Assembly (NCBI GenBank): GCA_964389475.1 | Contig: CAYMFD010000120.1 | Coordinates: 1-10,499, forward strand | DNA: 10,499 nt | Direction: 5' to 3' | DNA from: CAYMFD01 sp964389475 | GTDB taxonomy: Bacteria > Bacteroidota > Bacteroidia > Chitinophagales > Saprospiraceae | Part shown: piece after piece, positions 1-6,200 of the stretch | Layout of the letters: each line of letters begins with the position of its first letter | Position numbering within the stretch: position 1 is the first letter of the stretch | Translations under genes and position numbers: made by a program | The notes under the pieces: model-generated | The model's database searches: none | What the model was told of the DNA's origin: nothing | The model's input: the letters and a program-made list of their open reading frames with translations, nothing else

Positions 1-95
1 CTCTCGAGTTATCAATAACAGGCGGGCAGTATGCACTGATTACGATGTGTATAGGTGTTGGGCAGGGATTTGCAATGGTGATTGAGCGGGTGTAG
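1..95 (+). CDS. Thiolase (acetyl-CoA acyltransferase), C-terminal end only
   Basis: The 5' part lies outside the window. The frame starting at base 3 reads 30 residues to a TAG at 93-95 and contains ITGGQYALITMCIGVGQG, the C-terminal signature of thiolases. In this family the Cys of the CIG motif (codon 48-50 here) is the acid/base residue that activates CoA or the second acyl-CoA. Thiolases either cleave 3-ketoacyl-CoA in beta-oxidation or condense acetyl-CoA; 30 residues cannot tell these apart. A run of seven T follows at 133-139, but I found no strong hairpin before it, so a terminator is not claimed. The downstream regulator starts 62 bp later on the same strand and could be partly co-transcribed. 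Confidence 0.88.
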   Translation, partial: LELSITGGQYALITMCIGVGQGFAMVIERV

Positions 96-157
96 AGGTT
101 ACCACTTGCCTGATGCTAGTACTCAAAACACCTTTTTTTGATAAAGATTGATCAGGT

Positions 158-1840
158 TTGAAGCCAAGTACAAAATACACTAAGAGCGGACGCATCAACA
201 TTGCCTATCAAGTATTTGGTGCTGGCAATCGTGATCTAGTCTACATCCCTGGCTGGATATCTAATATCGATTACATCTGGGATAATCCCGAGCTCGTATC
301 TTTCTTTAAGTCTCTATCTAAAGTGTGTCGTATTATCCTCTTTGATAAACGAGGTACAGGATTATCAGATCGGGTATCGGACCTTTCTACACTCGAAGAA
401 AGAATGGACGATATCCGTGCAGTAATGGACGCCATCGGGTCTGAAAAAGCAATACTTTTTGGTCATTCTGAAGGAGGGTCCGTATCGGCACTCTTCGCGG
501 CTACCTATCCAGATCGTGTTGAGGGCCTTATCTCATTCGGCTCATTTGCCAAAAGAGAATGGTCAGAAGACTATCCATGGGCACCAACCAAGAAAGAACG
601 CCAGAAGGTCTACGACATGATCGATAACCACTGGGGATCTGGAGAAATGGACCTCGTATCACTAGCACCAAGTATGGCCAACAATGGTCGATTTATGGAA
701 TGGCTGGCCAGGTACTTTCGATCAGGTGCTAGCCCTAGTGCTGCCCTCGCCCTTACCAAGATGAATACCAAAATAGACATCCGTGGTATTCTTGACACCA
801 TTTCTGTACCTACCTTACTACTTTATAGGACCAACGACATTGACGTAAAGGTAGAAGAAGGTCGATATCTAGCTAACTGTATTAAAGGGGCCAAGCTAAT
901 CGAATTCCCAGGAGAAGATCATCTATTCTGGGTAGGTGAGACTGTTGATGTGCTCGAGCAAATGATACACTTTATCGATCATGATTGTCGAGAGTATGAG
1001 TACACGACTGTTCTATCGACGATACTTCTAGTAAAAATCAATAATAAAAAGACCACGGACAAAGTCGCCTCGACGGTCTTTAGTAAAGCAGTGGAAGGTA
1101 TCGTACACACCTATCTTGGCAATATTGCACAGCACGATGATGACTACATTGTAGCAACCTTTAACGGTCCTAGTAAAGCGGTCCACTGTGCTATCAGTAT
1201 CAAGTCTGCTGCACTATCACATGGCCTTACCACCTCGCAAGGTTTACATATAGGCGAAGTCAGTCTCCTTGATGATCGCTACATCGCAGGAATGACTCTA
1301 GCAGTAACTAAAAAAATCATAGAGCATACTAAAGGAAATCAGATCTTAATTACTAGTACACTCAACAACTTGCTTTCTGGTACTGGCTTAGAGTTTGACG
1401 ATTATGGACTACTTACTATTTCGTCTACTCGCCAACTAGAAATCCTAAATCTCAGGGAAGAAGCGCGAGAACATACAGATGCCGTCGAAGATGAATCGTC
1501 GCTTTATTTTGCAGAATACAAGAGTAAAAGTGCCTCTCTCCTTGAGGCAGTTATGCTAAGCATAGAGAGTCGCCTTACAGATGACACCTACAATATCCAG
1601 CAATTGTCTCAAGATGTGGGCATTAGCTCTCGCCAATTACAGAGACGAATCAAAGCAATAACGAATAAATCACCCAACCAACTTATTCGGTCAGTCAGAC
1701 TGCATAAGGCTAAAGAGATAATACTGCAAGAAAAGAAAAGTATCAAAGAGGCAGCTTACTCAACTGGTTTTACTAGTCTCTCCTATTTCTCTAGCTGCTT
1801 TAAGAAAGAGTTCGGAGCCCCACCATCTAGCTTCGCATAG
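158..1840 (+). CDS. Alpha/beta-hydrolase - degenerate cyclase homology domain - AraC-type HTH fusion regulator
   Basis: This 560-residue protein has three modules. Residues about 6-273 are an alpha/beta-hydrolase with the nucleophile elbow GHSEGG (Ser104), a likely acid at Asp227 (YRTND) and His255 (GEDHLFW). Residues about 281-430 resemble the class III adenylate/guanylate cyclase domain that follows such hydrolases in mycobacterial proteins like Rv1900c, for example ATFNGPSKAVHCA and GLHIGEVSL. Catalytic positions are lost: the first metal-binding Asp aligns with Ile289, and the Asn/Arg transition-state pair aligns with Ala/Lys near 382-386. It is therefore probably a ligand-sensing or structural domain. 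Residues about 460-560 form an AraC-type double helix-turn-helix (IQQLSQDVGISSRQLQRRIK, then EAAYSTGFTSLSYFSSCFKK). There is no signal peptide, so it is cytoplasmic. The start is TTG: an in-frame stop at 149-151 blocks any earlier start, and the hydrolase fold begins almost at once. The next genes on the same strand are plausible targets. The actual ligand or substrate is unknown. Confidence 0.85.
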   Translation: MKPSTKYTKSGRINIAYQVFGAGNRDLVYIPGWISNIDYIWDNPELVSFFKSLSKVCRIILFDKRGTGLSDRVSDLSTLEERMDDIRAVMDAIGSEKAILFGHSEGGSVSALFAATYPDRVEGLISFGSFAKREWSEDYPWAPTKKERQKVYDMIDNHWGSGEMDLVSLAPSMANNGRFMEWLARYFRSGASPSAALALTKMNTKIDIRGILDTISVPTLLLYRTNDIDVKVEEGRYLANCIKGAKLIEFPGEDHLFWVGETVDVLEQMIHFIDHDCREYEYTTVLSTILLVKINNKKTTDKVASTVFSKAVEGIVHTYLGNIAQHDDDYIVATFNGPSKAVHCAISIKSAALSHGLTTSQGLHIGEVSLLDDRYIAGMTLAVTKKIIEHTKGNQILITSTLNNLLSGTGLEFDDYGLLTISSTRQLEILNLREEAREHTDAVEDESSLYFAEYKSKSASLLEAVMLSIESRLTDDTYNIQQLSQDVGISSRQLQRRIKAITNKSPNQLIRSVRLHKAKEIILQEKKSIKEAAYSTGFTSLSYFSSCFKKEFGAPPSSFA

Positions 1841-1869
1841 TGCTTCAATGTCTGAAAAGTGTTAGTTTT

Positions 1870-1892
1870 TGGCGTTTTTGCGAACAATGCCA
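1870..1892. promoter_or_regulatory. Near-palindrome between the regulator and the cytochrome operon
   Basis: The arms TGGCGTTTTT (1870-1879) and AACAATGCCA (1883-1892) pair over ten positions with one mismatch and one G-T pair around a three-base centre. It begins 29 bp after the stop of the AraC-type regulator and 101 bp before the next start codon. No T-run follows on the + strand, so an operator or attenuating hairpin fits better than an intrinsic terminator. The binding protein is unknown; the adjacent regulator is the obvious candidate by position only. Confidence 0.4.
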
Positions 1893-1915
1893 GGCTATCA
1901 TGGACGCTAATTTTG

Positions 1916-1941
1916 TGTTGCAGCTCACACACTGAGCAACA
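1916..1941. promoter_or_regulatory. Inverted repeat TGTTGC-N14-GCAACA upstream of the cytochrome gene
   Basis: Perfect six-base arms at 1916-1921 and 1936-1941 are separated by 14 bases, 29 bp before the start codon at 1971. Arm spacing and place suit a dimeric regulator binding near the promoter. I could not identify a clear Bacteroidota promoter (-33 TTTG, -7 TAnnTTTG) here. Six-base arms can also occur by chance. Confidence 0.35.
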
Positions 1942-1970
1942 ACTGCTATTCCTTTACAAAATTAAGCCCT

Positions 1971-2333
1971 ATGAAAAGCTATCTTTTTCTACTACTCATT
2001 ACTTCTATCAGTATCGTTGCATGTAGCACTGATGTAGACGAGGTAATTAATCCGGGAGACACCTGCGACACAGACGATGTCAGCTTTCAGGACGATGTCC
2101 TTGTAATGTTTAACAACAGTTGTAACGGCTGTCATAATGCCTCATCCAATTTTGGAGGTATCACACTAGACAACCATACTGACGTGGTCACAGTTGTCGA
2201 TGCAGGACGCCTGATAGGCGCTGTGCGACACGATGCAGGATTCTCAGCTATGCCACAGGGTGGAGCCAAACTCTCCGATTGTAATATTGATAAGATCTCA
2301 GCATGGGTCAGTGACGGTGCATTAAATAATTAA
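1971..2333 (+). CDS. c-type cytochrome lipoprotein (single heme)
   Basis: This 120-residue protein opens with a lipoprotein signal (hydrophobic residues 4-16, lipobox IVAC with the lipidated Cys at 18). It should therefore be anchored in the envelope, in Bacteroidota often at the outer membrane. One heme-attachment motif, CNGCH, lies at residues 51-55, inside the pattern VLVMFNNSCNGCHNAS typical of small cytochrome c domains related to the planctomycete-type family. Met94 in the AMPQGG segment is the likely distal heme ligand. Two further Cys, 32 and 104, could form a disulfide. It probably shuttles electrons in the periplasm; its partners are unknown. It is the first gene of a tight four-gene run, and the next gene begins 13 bp after its stop. 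The start ATG is fixed by the signal peptide. Confidence 0.87.
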   Translation: MKSYLFLLLITSISIVACSTDVDEVINPGDTCDTDDVSFQDDVLVMFNNSCNGCHNASSNFGGITLDNHTDVVTVVDAGRLIGAVRHDAGFSAMPQGGAKLSDCNIDKISAWVSDGALNN

Positions 2334-2346
2334 GCTCCGCTCACAG

Positions 2347-2745
2347 ATGAAAAAAATACTAACAGTACTCGTCCTTGCTGGGGTCCTCGGCGGGGCATAT
2401 GGTCTATATCTGTTTAACAAACCGGCAGAAAGCGCTGTATCTGGTAAAAGCCAAGTCTCCATAGACGCAACGGATCTCGTCAACAACTACCGAAACAACG
2501 AAGAGGATGCTAATGCAGCATACCTCAATAAGATAGTGACAGTAAGTGGTACGATCGCCAACATCAACTCTTCAGAAAACTCGCAGTCCATCATACTGGC
2601 TAGTTCAAACCCGCTGTCCTCTGTCGTTTGTGAGATGGCAGTTAATAGCACTAAATACGAAGTAGGCAACCAAATCACCATAAAAGGTCTCTGCGCTGGA
2701 TACTTACAAGATGTCTTATTGACTAAATGCGTCATCTCTAATTGA
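2347..2745 (+). CDS. OB-fold (tRNA_anti-like) envelope protein
   Basis: This 132-residue protein has a charged MKK start and a hydrophobic segment at about 4-23, acting as a signal peptide or membrane anchor. No lipobox Cys is evident. Residues about 40-130 match the tRNA_anti-like OB-fold family of Bacteroidota: a helix ATDLVNNYRNNEEDANAAY, then the strand KIVTVSGTI (62-70), and NQITIKGLCAGY near the end. Despite the family name, nothing suggests RNA binding; exported members are of unknown function. Three Cys (95, 115, 127) lie in the C-terminal half and could form a disulfide. It sits 13 bp after the cytochrome gene and 16 bp before the YceI gene, so co-transcription is very likely. The domain call is made from pattern memory and is good but not certain. 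Confidence 0.75.
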   Translation: MKKILTVLVLAGVLGGAYGLYLFNKPAESAVSGKSQVSIDATDLVNNYRNNEEDANAAYLNKIVTVSGTIANINSSENSQSIILASSNPLSSVVCEMAVNSTKYEVGNQITIKGLCAGYLQDVLLTKCVISN

Positions 2746-2761
2746 ACAACAACGAAGTAAC

Positions 2762-3307
2762 ATGAAAACAACTATTGTAATAACTGCTATTATCCTACAG
2801 GGGCTCACCCTACAAGCGCAAAAGTACTTTACTCGGGATGGGGACATTCAATTTTTATCAAGTGCTCCCATGGAAGAGATAACTGCCACAAATAGTAAAG
2901 CTACATCGGTACTTGACGTTGAGACCGGAGCTGTAGAGTGGGCAGTATTGATTAGTGCCTTTAAGTTTAAGAAAGCCTTGATGGAAGAACACTTCAACGA
3001 AAACTACATGGAGAGTACTAAGTTTCCGAAGTCCATGTTTAAAGGAACAATAGCAGACATAGCGTCTATCGATCTCAGTACAGATGGCACCTACACAACT
3101 ACAGTTGATGGTGAACTTGAGATCAGAGGTATTAAGAAGTCAGTAAGCTCTAAGATTACATTTACGGTTACCGATGGTCAGGTCAATGGCACATGTCAAT
3201 TTGCAGTGTTGGTTGCAGATTTTGATATTGCCATTCCAAATTTGGTCAAAGACAACATTGCCAAAGAGGTCGAAATATCAGTCAATGCCAACTACCAATT
3301 ACTATAA
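2762..3307 (+). CDS. YceI-family periplasmic protein
   Basis: This 181-residue protein has an N-terminal signal peptide (hydrophobic residues 4-17, likely cleavage after LQA at 19). The mature part matches the YceI family, a lipocalin-like beta-barrel that binds polyprenoids or other isoprenoid lipids. Supporting segments are FTRDGDIQFLSSAP (23-36), HFNENYMESTKFPKSMFKG (77-95), which is the family core H.eNYme..kyP...F.G, and GELEIRGIKKSV (117-128). Some YceI proteins accompany cytochromes and are thought to carry quinone-like lipids, which would suit the cytochrome two genes upstream; that link is an inference. Gaps are 16 bp upstream and 9 bp downstream. Length is close to the family norm of about 190 residues. 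Confidence 0.87.
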   Translation: MKTTIVITAIILQGLTLQAQKYFTRDGDIQFLSSAPMEEITATNSKATSVLDVETGAVEWAVLISAFKFKKALMEEHFNENYMESTKFPKSMFKGTIADIASIDLSTDGTYTTTVDGELEIRGIKKSVSSKITFTVTDGQVNGTCQFAVLVADFDIAIPNLVKDNIAKEVEISVNANYQLL

Positions 3308-3316
3308 TAACAGTTT

Positions 3317-4189
3317 ATGCTTAAGTATTTACTGGCTACAACTCTACTGTGGTCAACACTCACTCTGGTTGCACAGGAGTCAGACTTGCTATCACTATTA
3401 GGAGAAGAGGAGCCTGTAACCACTTATGCAACAGCCGCATTCAAGACGACTCGGGTCATCAACCTTCATTCGATTGAGAATGTAGCCGCTGGTGTACTCG
3501 ACTTCAAGATATCGCATCGCTTTGGCTTTATAAATGGTGGTATATCAGAGCTCTTTGGTCTTGACCAAGCTTCGATAAGGATCGGCCTTGACTATGGACT
3601 TACAGACCGTCTAATGATTGGCGGAGGGCGGAGTAGTTTCGAAAAAACCTACGATGGATTTATCAAATACAAGGTATTGCGCCAGTCGTCGGGGAAAAAG
3701 AACGTGCCAGTCACACTTTCGTTTTTTACAAGTGCCGCCGTAAAGACAGTACCATTTCAGGATCCGGAGAAGATCAATCCCGCCAGCTCACGGTGGTACT
3801 ACACGTCCCAGATGATTATCGGTCGTAAGTTTTCTGATAATTTCTCATTTCAGATCTCACCTACCTATGTACATCGCAATCTCGTGGCTAGTGTAGATGA
3901 GTCGCATGGAGTACTAGCACTACCCGTAGCAACAAGAATCAAACTGAACAAGCGAGTAGCCATTAATGCTGAGTACATCTATGTACCAGAAGGACAACTA
4001 GCTAGTAATTTTAGAAATTCCTTTTCTCTAGGTTTTGACATAGAGACTGGCGGACACGTCTTCCAACTACATTTTACTAATTCGACGAGCATGATCGAAA
4101 AAGGCTATATCACTGAAACAGTTGGTAATTGGTTAGACGGTGATATACACTTCGGCTTTAATGTTTCGAGGGTATTTACATTGAGATAG
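3317..4189 (+). CDS. DUF5777-family outer-membrane beta-barrel protein
   Basis: This 290-residue protein has a signal peptide (hydrophobic residues 4-18, likely cleavage near LVA-Q at 19). The rest resembles DUF5777 beta-barrel proteins of Bacteroidota, with FKTTRVINLHSIE (42-54), GVLDFKISHRFG (59-70), FGLDQASIRIGLDYGLTDRL (80-99) and KTYDGFIKYKVLRQS (110-124). Alternating hydrophobic and polar residues over many short strands, and aromatic residues near the C terminus (HFGFNVSRVFTLR), fit an outer-membrane barrel. Function is not established for the family. It is the last gene of the four-gene run, 9 bp after the YceI gene, and is followed 41 bp later by a terminator-like hairpin. It may provide the surface pore or anchor for the cytochrome/YceI set. 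Confidence 0.8.
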   Translation: MLKYLLATTLLWSTLTLVAQESDLLSLLGEEEPVTTYATAAFKTTRVINLHSIENVAAGVLDFKISHRFGFINGGISELFGLDQASIRIGLDYGLTDRLMIGGGRSSFEKTYDGFIKYKVLRQSSGKKNVPVTLSFFTSAAVKTVPFQDPEKINPASSRWYYTSQMIIGRKFSDNFSFQISPTYVHRNLVASVDESHGVLALPVATRIKLNKRVAINAEYIYVPEGQLASNFRNSFSLGFDIETGGHVFQLHFTNSTSMIEKGYITETVGNWLDGDIHFGFNVSRVFTLR

Positions 4190-4230
4190 CAACATGGTTA
4201 CGAAAACAGTGGCTTAAATGAGGTTTTGGT

Positions 4231-4258
4231 CAGAGGGTGGCAGTAATGTCACCCTTTG
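4231..4258 (+). terminator. Hairpin terminator after the four-gene envelope operon
   Basis: The arms CAGAGGGTG (4231-4239) and CACCCTTTG (4250-4258) pair over nine bases with one G-T pair around a ten-base loop. A short, broken T-run follows (4259-4261). It lies 41 bp after the stop of the DUF5777 gene, the expected place for the operon's end. The weak T-run leaves some doubt about its strength. Confidence 0.6.
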
Positions 4259-4723
4259 TTTGTTGATACCCCTCTAACCTAAAACTACCGTAGGTATTGT
4301 AATTCTTTATACTAAAGTACTACCATGTCTAGCCTAACTCTGGGCCCCATTAACCTCCTCAAATTAAAATGGAATAACCTACTTCGCATCGTCAGTACCA
4401 ATCTGAGATTGACCCCAGCCGACTTAGAATCGACAAGGTGATACATAACGTGTAAGCTCCATTCTGACCTTAGCTCATCGACTACATGAGGGCATAGCAA
4501 CAAGTCTCACCTACTTAAAGTGTCGTATTTATGCTAGCCTTTGACAGATTTTTACCATTGGTTGGATCATATTAACCAGAGATTTGTCTCAGCTAATTGT
4601 GATTCTACCGAAGCTAGATCTTTTGATGCTGGTAGGTCGATAATAAGCATCTAGTTGTGAGACTAGACAAGGACATCAATCTCTTATTGATTCCGCACCT
4701 ACAACTATTAATAGGCCCATACC
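4259..4723. other. Intergenic stretch without a convincing gene
   Basis: About 465 bp between the operon terminator and the LytTR gene. A 38-codon + strand frame from ATG 4325 and a 63-codon - strand frame (4312-4503) are present, but neither shows a recognisable motif or a normal-looking composition. Two small inverted repeats are visible: CTCAT/ATGAG (4474-4490) and TCTAGT/ACTAGA (4650-4667). The promoter of the LytTR gene must lie here, but no good -33/-7 pair was found. A small RNA or degraded gene cannot be excluded. Confidence 0.45.
4650..4667. repeat. Inverted repeat TCTAGT-N6-ACTAGA upstream of the LytTR gene
   Basis: Perfect six-base arms flank a six-base centre, 56 bp before the LytTR start codon. 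It could be an operator or a small hairpin in the leader. LytTR proteins usually bind direct repeats spaced about a helical turn, so autoregulation through this site is not specifically supported. Confidence 0.3.
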
Positions 4724-5089
4724 ATGAGCACAAAAACACTAGACATACAGGCACAGCCAACAATCACGATACCCCTAGTTGGCGACAATCTGTACTTAGA
4801 ATTGTCGGAGGTAGCCTATCTAGAGGGTTGTAGAAATTATACGTACATCCATGTCAACAAGCAAAAGATACTAAGCGCTAGGACCCTGCGCTTTTACGAA
4901 AAACAAGTGCTGGATTACTTATTCATACGAGTACATAAATCCTACTGCATAAATATTGATCATATCAGTAGTATCAACTTCCGAACAAGAATTATAACGC
5001 TTAACTCTGCAGTAGAAGTGCCTTTTGCCAGATCCAAAAAGAAGTTTTTAAAACACATCTTTAATGCAAGTCTTGCTATCAACCCATAA
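4724..5089 (+). CDS. Stand-alone LytTR-type DNA-binding regulator, 3' end altered by the IS
   Basis: This 121-residue protein is essentially one LytTR DNA-binding domain (about 16-112). Its landmarks are LELSEVAYLEGCRNYTYIHV (25-44), RTLRFYEKQVLDYLFIRVHK (53-72), the family core FIRVHKSYCINIDHI (67-81) and VPFARSKKKFLK (99-110). There is no receiver or membrane domain, so its input is unknown; it may be constitutive or be controlled by its own expression. LytTR proteins normally act as transcription regulators that contact DNA through beta strands. The last four residues and the TAA stop fall inside the terminal repeat of the neighbouring IS30 element, so the native C terminus was probably replaced. 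The conserved domain looks complete, and the protein may still work. No partner gene is adjacent on the same strand except the transposase. Confidence 0.82.
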   Translation: MSTKTLDIQAQPTITIPLVGDNLYLELSEVAYLEGCRNYTYIHVNKQKILSARTLRFYEKQVLDYLFIRVHKSYCINIDHISSINFRTRIITLNSAVEVPFARSKKKFLKHIFNASLAINP

Positions 5090-5098
5090 ATGCGACAC
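5074..5098 (+). repeat. Left terminal inverted repeat of the IS30 element
   Basis: The inner 13 bases ATAAATGCGACAC (5086-5098) match the right end exactly; the outer 12 are imperfect. The TAA stop codon of the LytTR gene (5087-5089) lies within it. Confidence 0.75.
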
Positions 5099-5131
5099 TA
5101 TCGGAAATAGTGTAGGTGATTCTTTTATCAG

Positions 5132-5165
5132 AGAAAAAGGCCCAACAAAAGCTGGGTCTCTTTCT
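5132..5165 (+). terminator. Terminator-like hairpin in the IS leader
   Basis: The arms 5132-5146 and 5151-5165 pair over 15 positions with two mismatches and one G-T pair, closing on an AAAA loop; the core is GGCCCAAC/GCTGGGTC. The A-rich left and T-rich right flanks make it resemble a bidirectional intrinsic terminator. It sits between the left end and the transposase start, where it could block transcription entering from the LytTR gene and also end that gene's message. Function is inferred from structure. Confidence 0.6.
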
Positions 5166-5214
5166 GCTGAATGGAAAAGTGCTTCTATATTCCTTCCGTC
5201 CAAAGTCGCAATAT

Positions 5215-6186
5215 GTGAAGCACCTTACCGAACAGCAAAGATATCAGATAGCCTCCTTACATGAGCAAGATCTATCAAGTAGACAGATTGCCTCTAGACT
5301 CGATGTGCACCATAGCACGATTTGCAGGGAGATCAAGCGTAATGGTAAAATGGGACACTACTGTGCCCGTACAGCTCATCAAAAGTGTGTGTCTAGGCAC
5401 AGGGCAAAGAACAAGCATATAAGATTTACATCAAAAGTCCAACAACAGGTAGACAGTATGCTCCAGCTAGATTACTCTCCAGACCAGATCAATGGATATT
5501 GCCGTAGCCAACAGATCACTATGGATTCAAACGAGCGAATCTACCAGTATATCTGGGAAGATAAGCATGGTGGTGGTAAGCTCTACATGCACTTGCGAAA
5601 CAAAGGACGCAAAAGACATAAGAGAGGCCGACAAAAACGTAGTAGATCACTGATAAAGAACCGTATAGATATAGACCAACGACCTGCGATAGTCAATCAA
5701 AGGACTCGCTTTGGCGACTTAGAGATCGATACTATTATCGGCGAACACCACAAAGGCGCCATAGTCACGATCAATGATCGCAAGACAGGATATCTGTGGG
5801 CACAGAAGATACCCGTGAGATCTGCAGGATGGACAGCCGAAGTAGCCATTAATCAACTTGACAACCTTAAGGACGTGCTACATACGATTACTTCGGACAA
5901 TGGGCTAGAGTTTGCTCAGCATGAGCTGATCAGTAACTCTCTAGACATAGACTTCTACTTTGCTCATCGATACAAGTCGTATCAAAGGGGAAGTAATGAA
6001 AATCTCAATGGTCTACTCAGACAATACATACCCAAGAAAACAGACTTAACTAAGGTGAGCAAAGAGGACCTAGAAAACTACTGTAAAAAAATAAATGATC
6101 GTCCTAGAAAGCGATATGGCTACAGAAGCCCTACCTTCATAATGAAACAAGAACTTAAATTATTAGGTGTCGCATTTATAACTTGA
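5215..6186 (+). CDS. IS30-family transposase
   Basis: The protein has 323 residues from a GTG start. It cuts and joins the ends of the IS. Residues about 1-43 form the helix-turn-helix (KHLTEQQRYQIASL, then QIASRLDVHHSTICREIKRN) that binds the terminal repeats. The DDE catalytic core follows: Asp172 in FGDLEIDTIIG, Asp228 in TSDNGLEF and Glu262 in RGSNENLNGLLRQYIPK. Thirty-three residues separate the second Asp from the Glu, as expected for IS30. The frame is open further upstream to a GTG at 5116, but that extension would translate the leader hairpin. Starting at 5215 gives (M)KHLTEQQRY, the usual beginning of this family. The stop is in the right inverted repeat, and the frame appears intact, so the element may still be mobile. 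Confidence 0.92.
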   Translation: MKHLTEQQRYQIASLHEQDLSSRQIASRLDVHHSTICREIKRNGKMGHYCARTAHQKCVSRHRAKNKHIRFTSKVQQQVDSMLQLDYSPDQINGYCRSQQITMDSNERIYQYIWEDKHGGGKLYMHLRNKGRKRHKRGRQKRSRSLIKNRIDIDQRPAIVNQRTRFGDLEIDTIIGEHHKGAIVTINDRKTGYLWAQKIPVRSAGWTAEVAINQLDNLKDVLHTITSDNGLEFAQHELISNSLDIDFYFAHRYKSYQRGSNENLNGLLRQYIPKKTDLTKVSKEDLENYCKKINDRPRKRYGYRSPTFIMKQELKLLGVAFIT

Positions 6187-6191
6187 TTCCA
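6167..6191 (-). repeat. Right terminal inverted repeat of the IS30 element
   Basis: Reverse complement of the left end, exact over 6167-6179 and patchy to about 6191. It contains the TGA stop codon of the transposase (6184-6186). Confidence 0.75.
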
Positions 6192-6200
6192 GCTGGTAAG

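Larger units (their letters stand above)
5074..6191 (+). mobile_element. IS30-family insertion sequence, about 1.1 kb
   Basis: The element has inverted ends. The core ATAAATGCGACAC at 5086-5098 is repeated exactly, inverted, at 6167-6179. Outward from the core the match continues in patches (TG and ATCAA shared), about 20 of 25 positions, giving ends near 5074 and 6191. It encloses one intact DDE transposase whose stop codon lies in the right repeat, as is common in this family. The short flanks compared (CT on the left, GC on the right) do not show a clear 2-3 bp target duplication, so the exact borders are uncertain by a few bases. It lies between two convergent genes and only 9 bp from the stop of the - strand gene. 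Confidence 0.85.

Noticed and set aside
137..160. Possible Bacteroidota promoter TTTG ... CAGGTTTG before the regulator
   Set aside because: The spacing is about 12 bases instead of about 19, and the -7 element would overlap the start codon that homology supports.
610..801. 63-codon frame on the - strand
   Set aside because: It lies wholly opposite the well-supported hydrolase module and shows no motif.
2487..2771. 94-codon frame on the - strand
   Set aside because: It is antisense to the OB-fold gene, which has a signal segment, a recognised domain and operon spacing.
3174..3401. 75-codon + strand frame across the YceI/DUF5777 junction
   Set aside because: It overlaps two recognised genes in another frame, and its composition is atypical.
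4312..4503. 63-codon frame on the - strand in the intergenic stretch
   Set aside because: No recognisable motif, no neighbour in the same direction, and an Arg/Leu-rich composition typical of chance frames.
4538..4565. Possible promoter TTTG ... TACCATTG upstream of the LytTR gene
   Set aside because: The -7 element matches well, but the spacing of about 10 bases is too short.
5064..5264. 66-codon + strand frame across the IS left end
   Set aside because: It runs through the terminal repeat and the leader hairpin in a frame different from both neighbouring genes.
5071..6194. Target-site duplication flanking the IS30 element
   Set aside because: For the border choices tried, the 2-3 bases on each side do not match, so no duplication is claimed.
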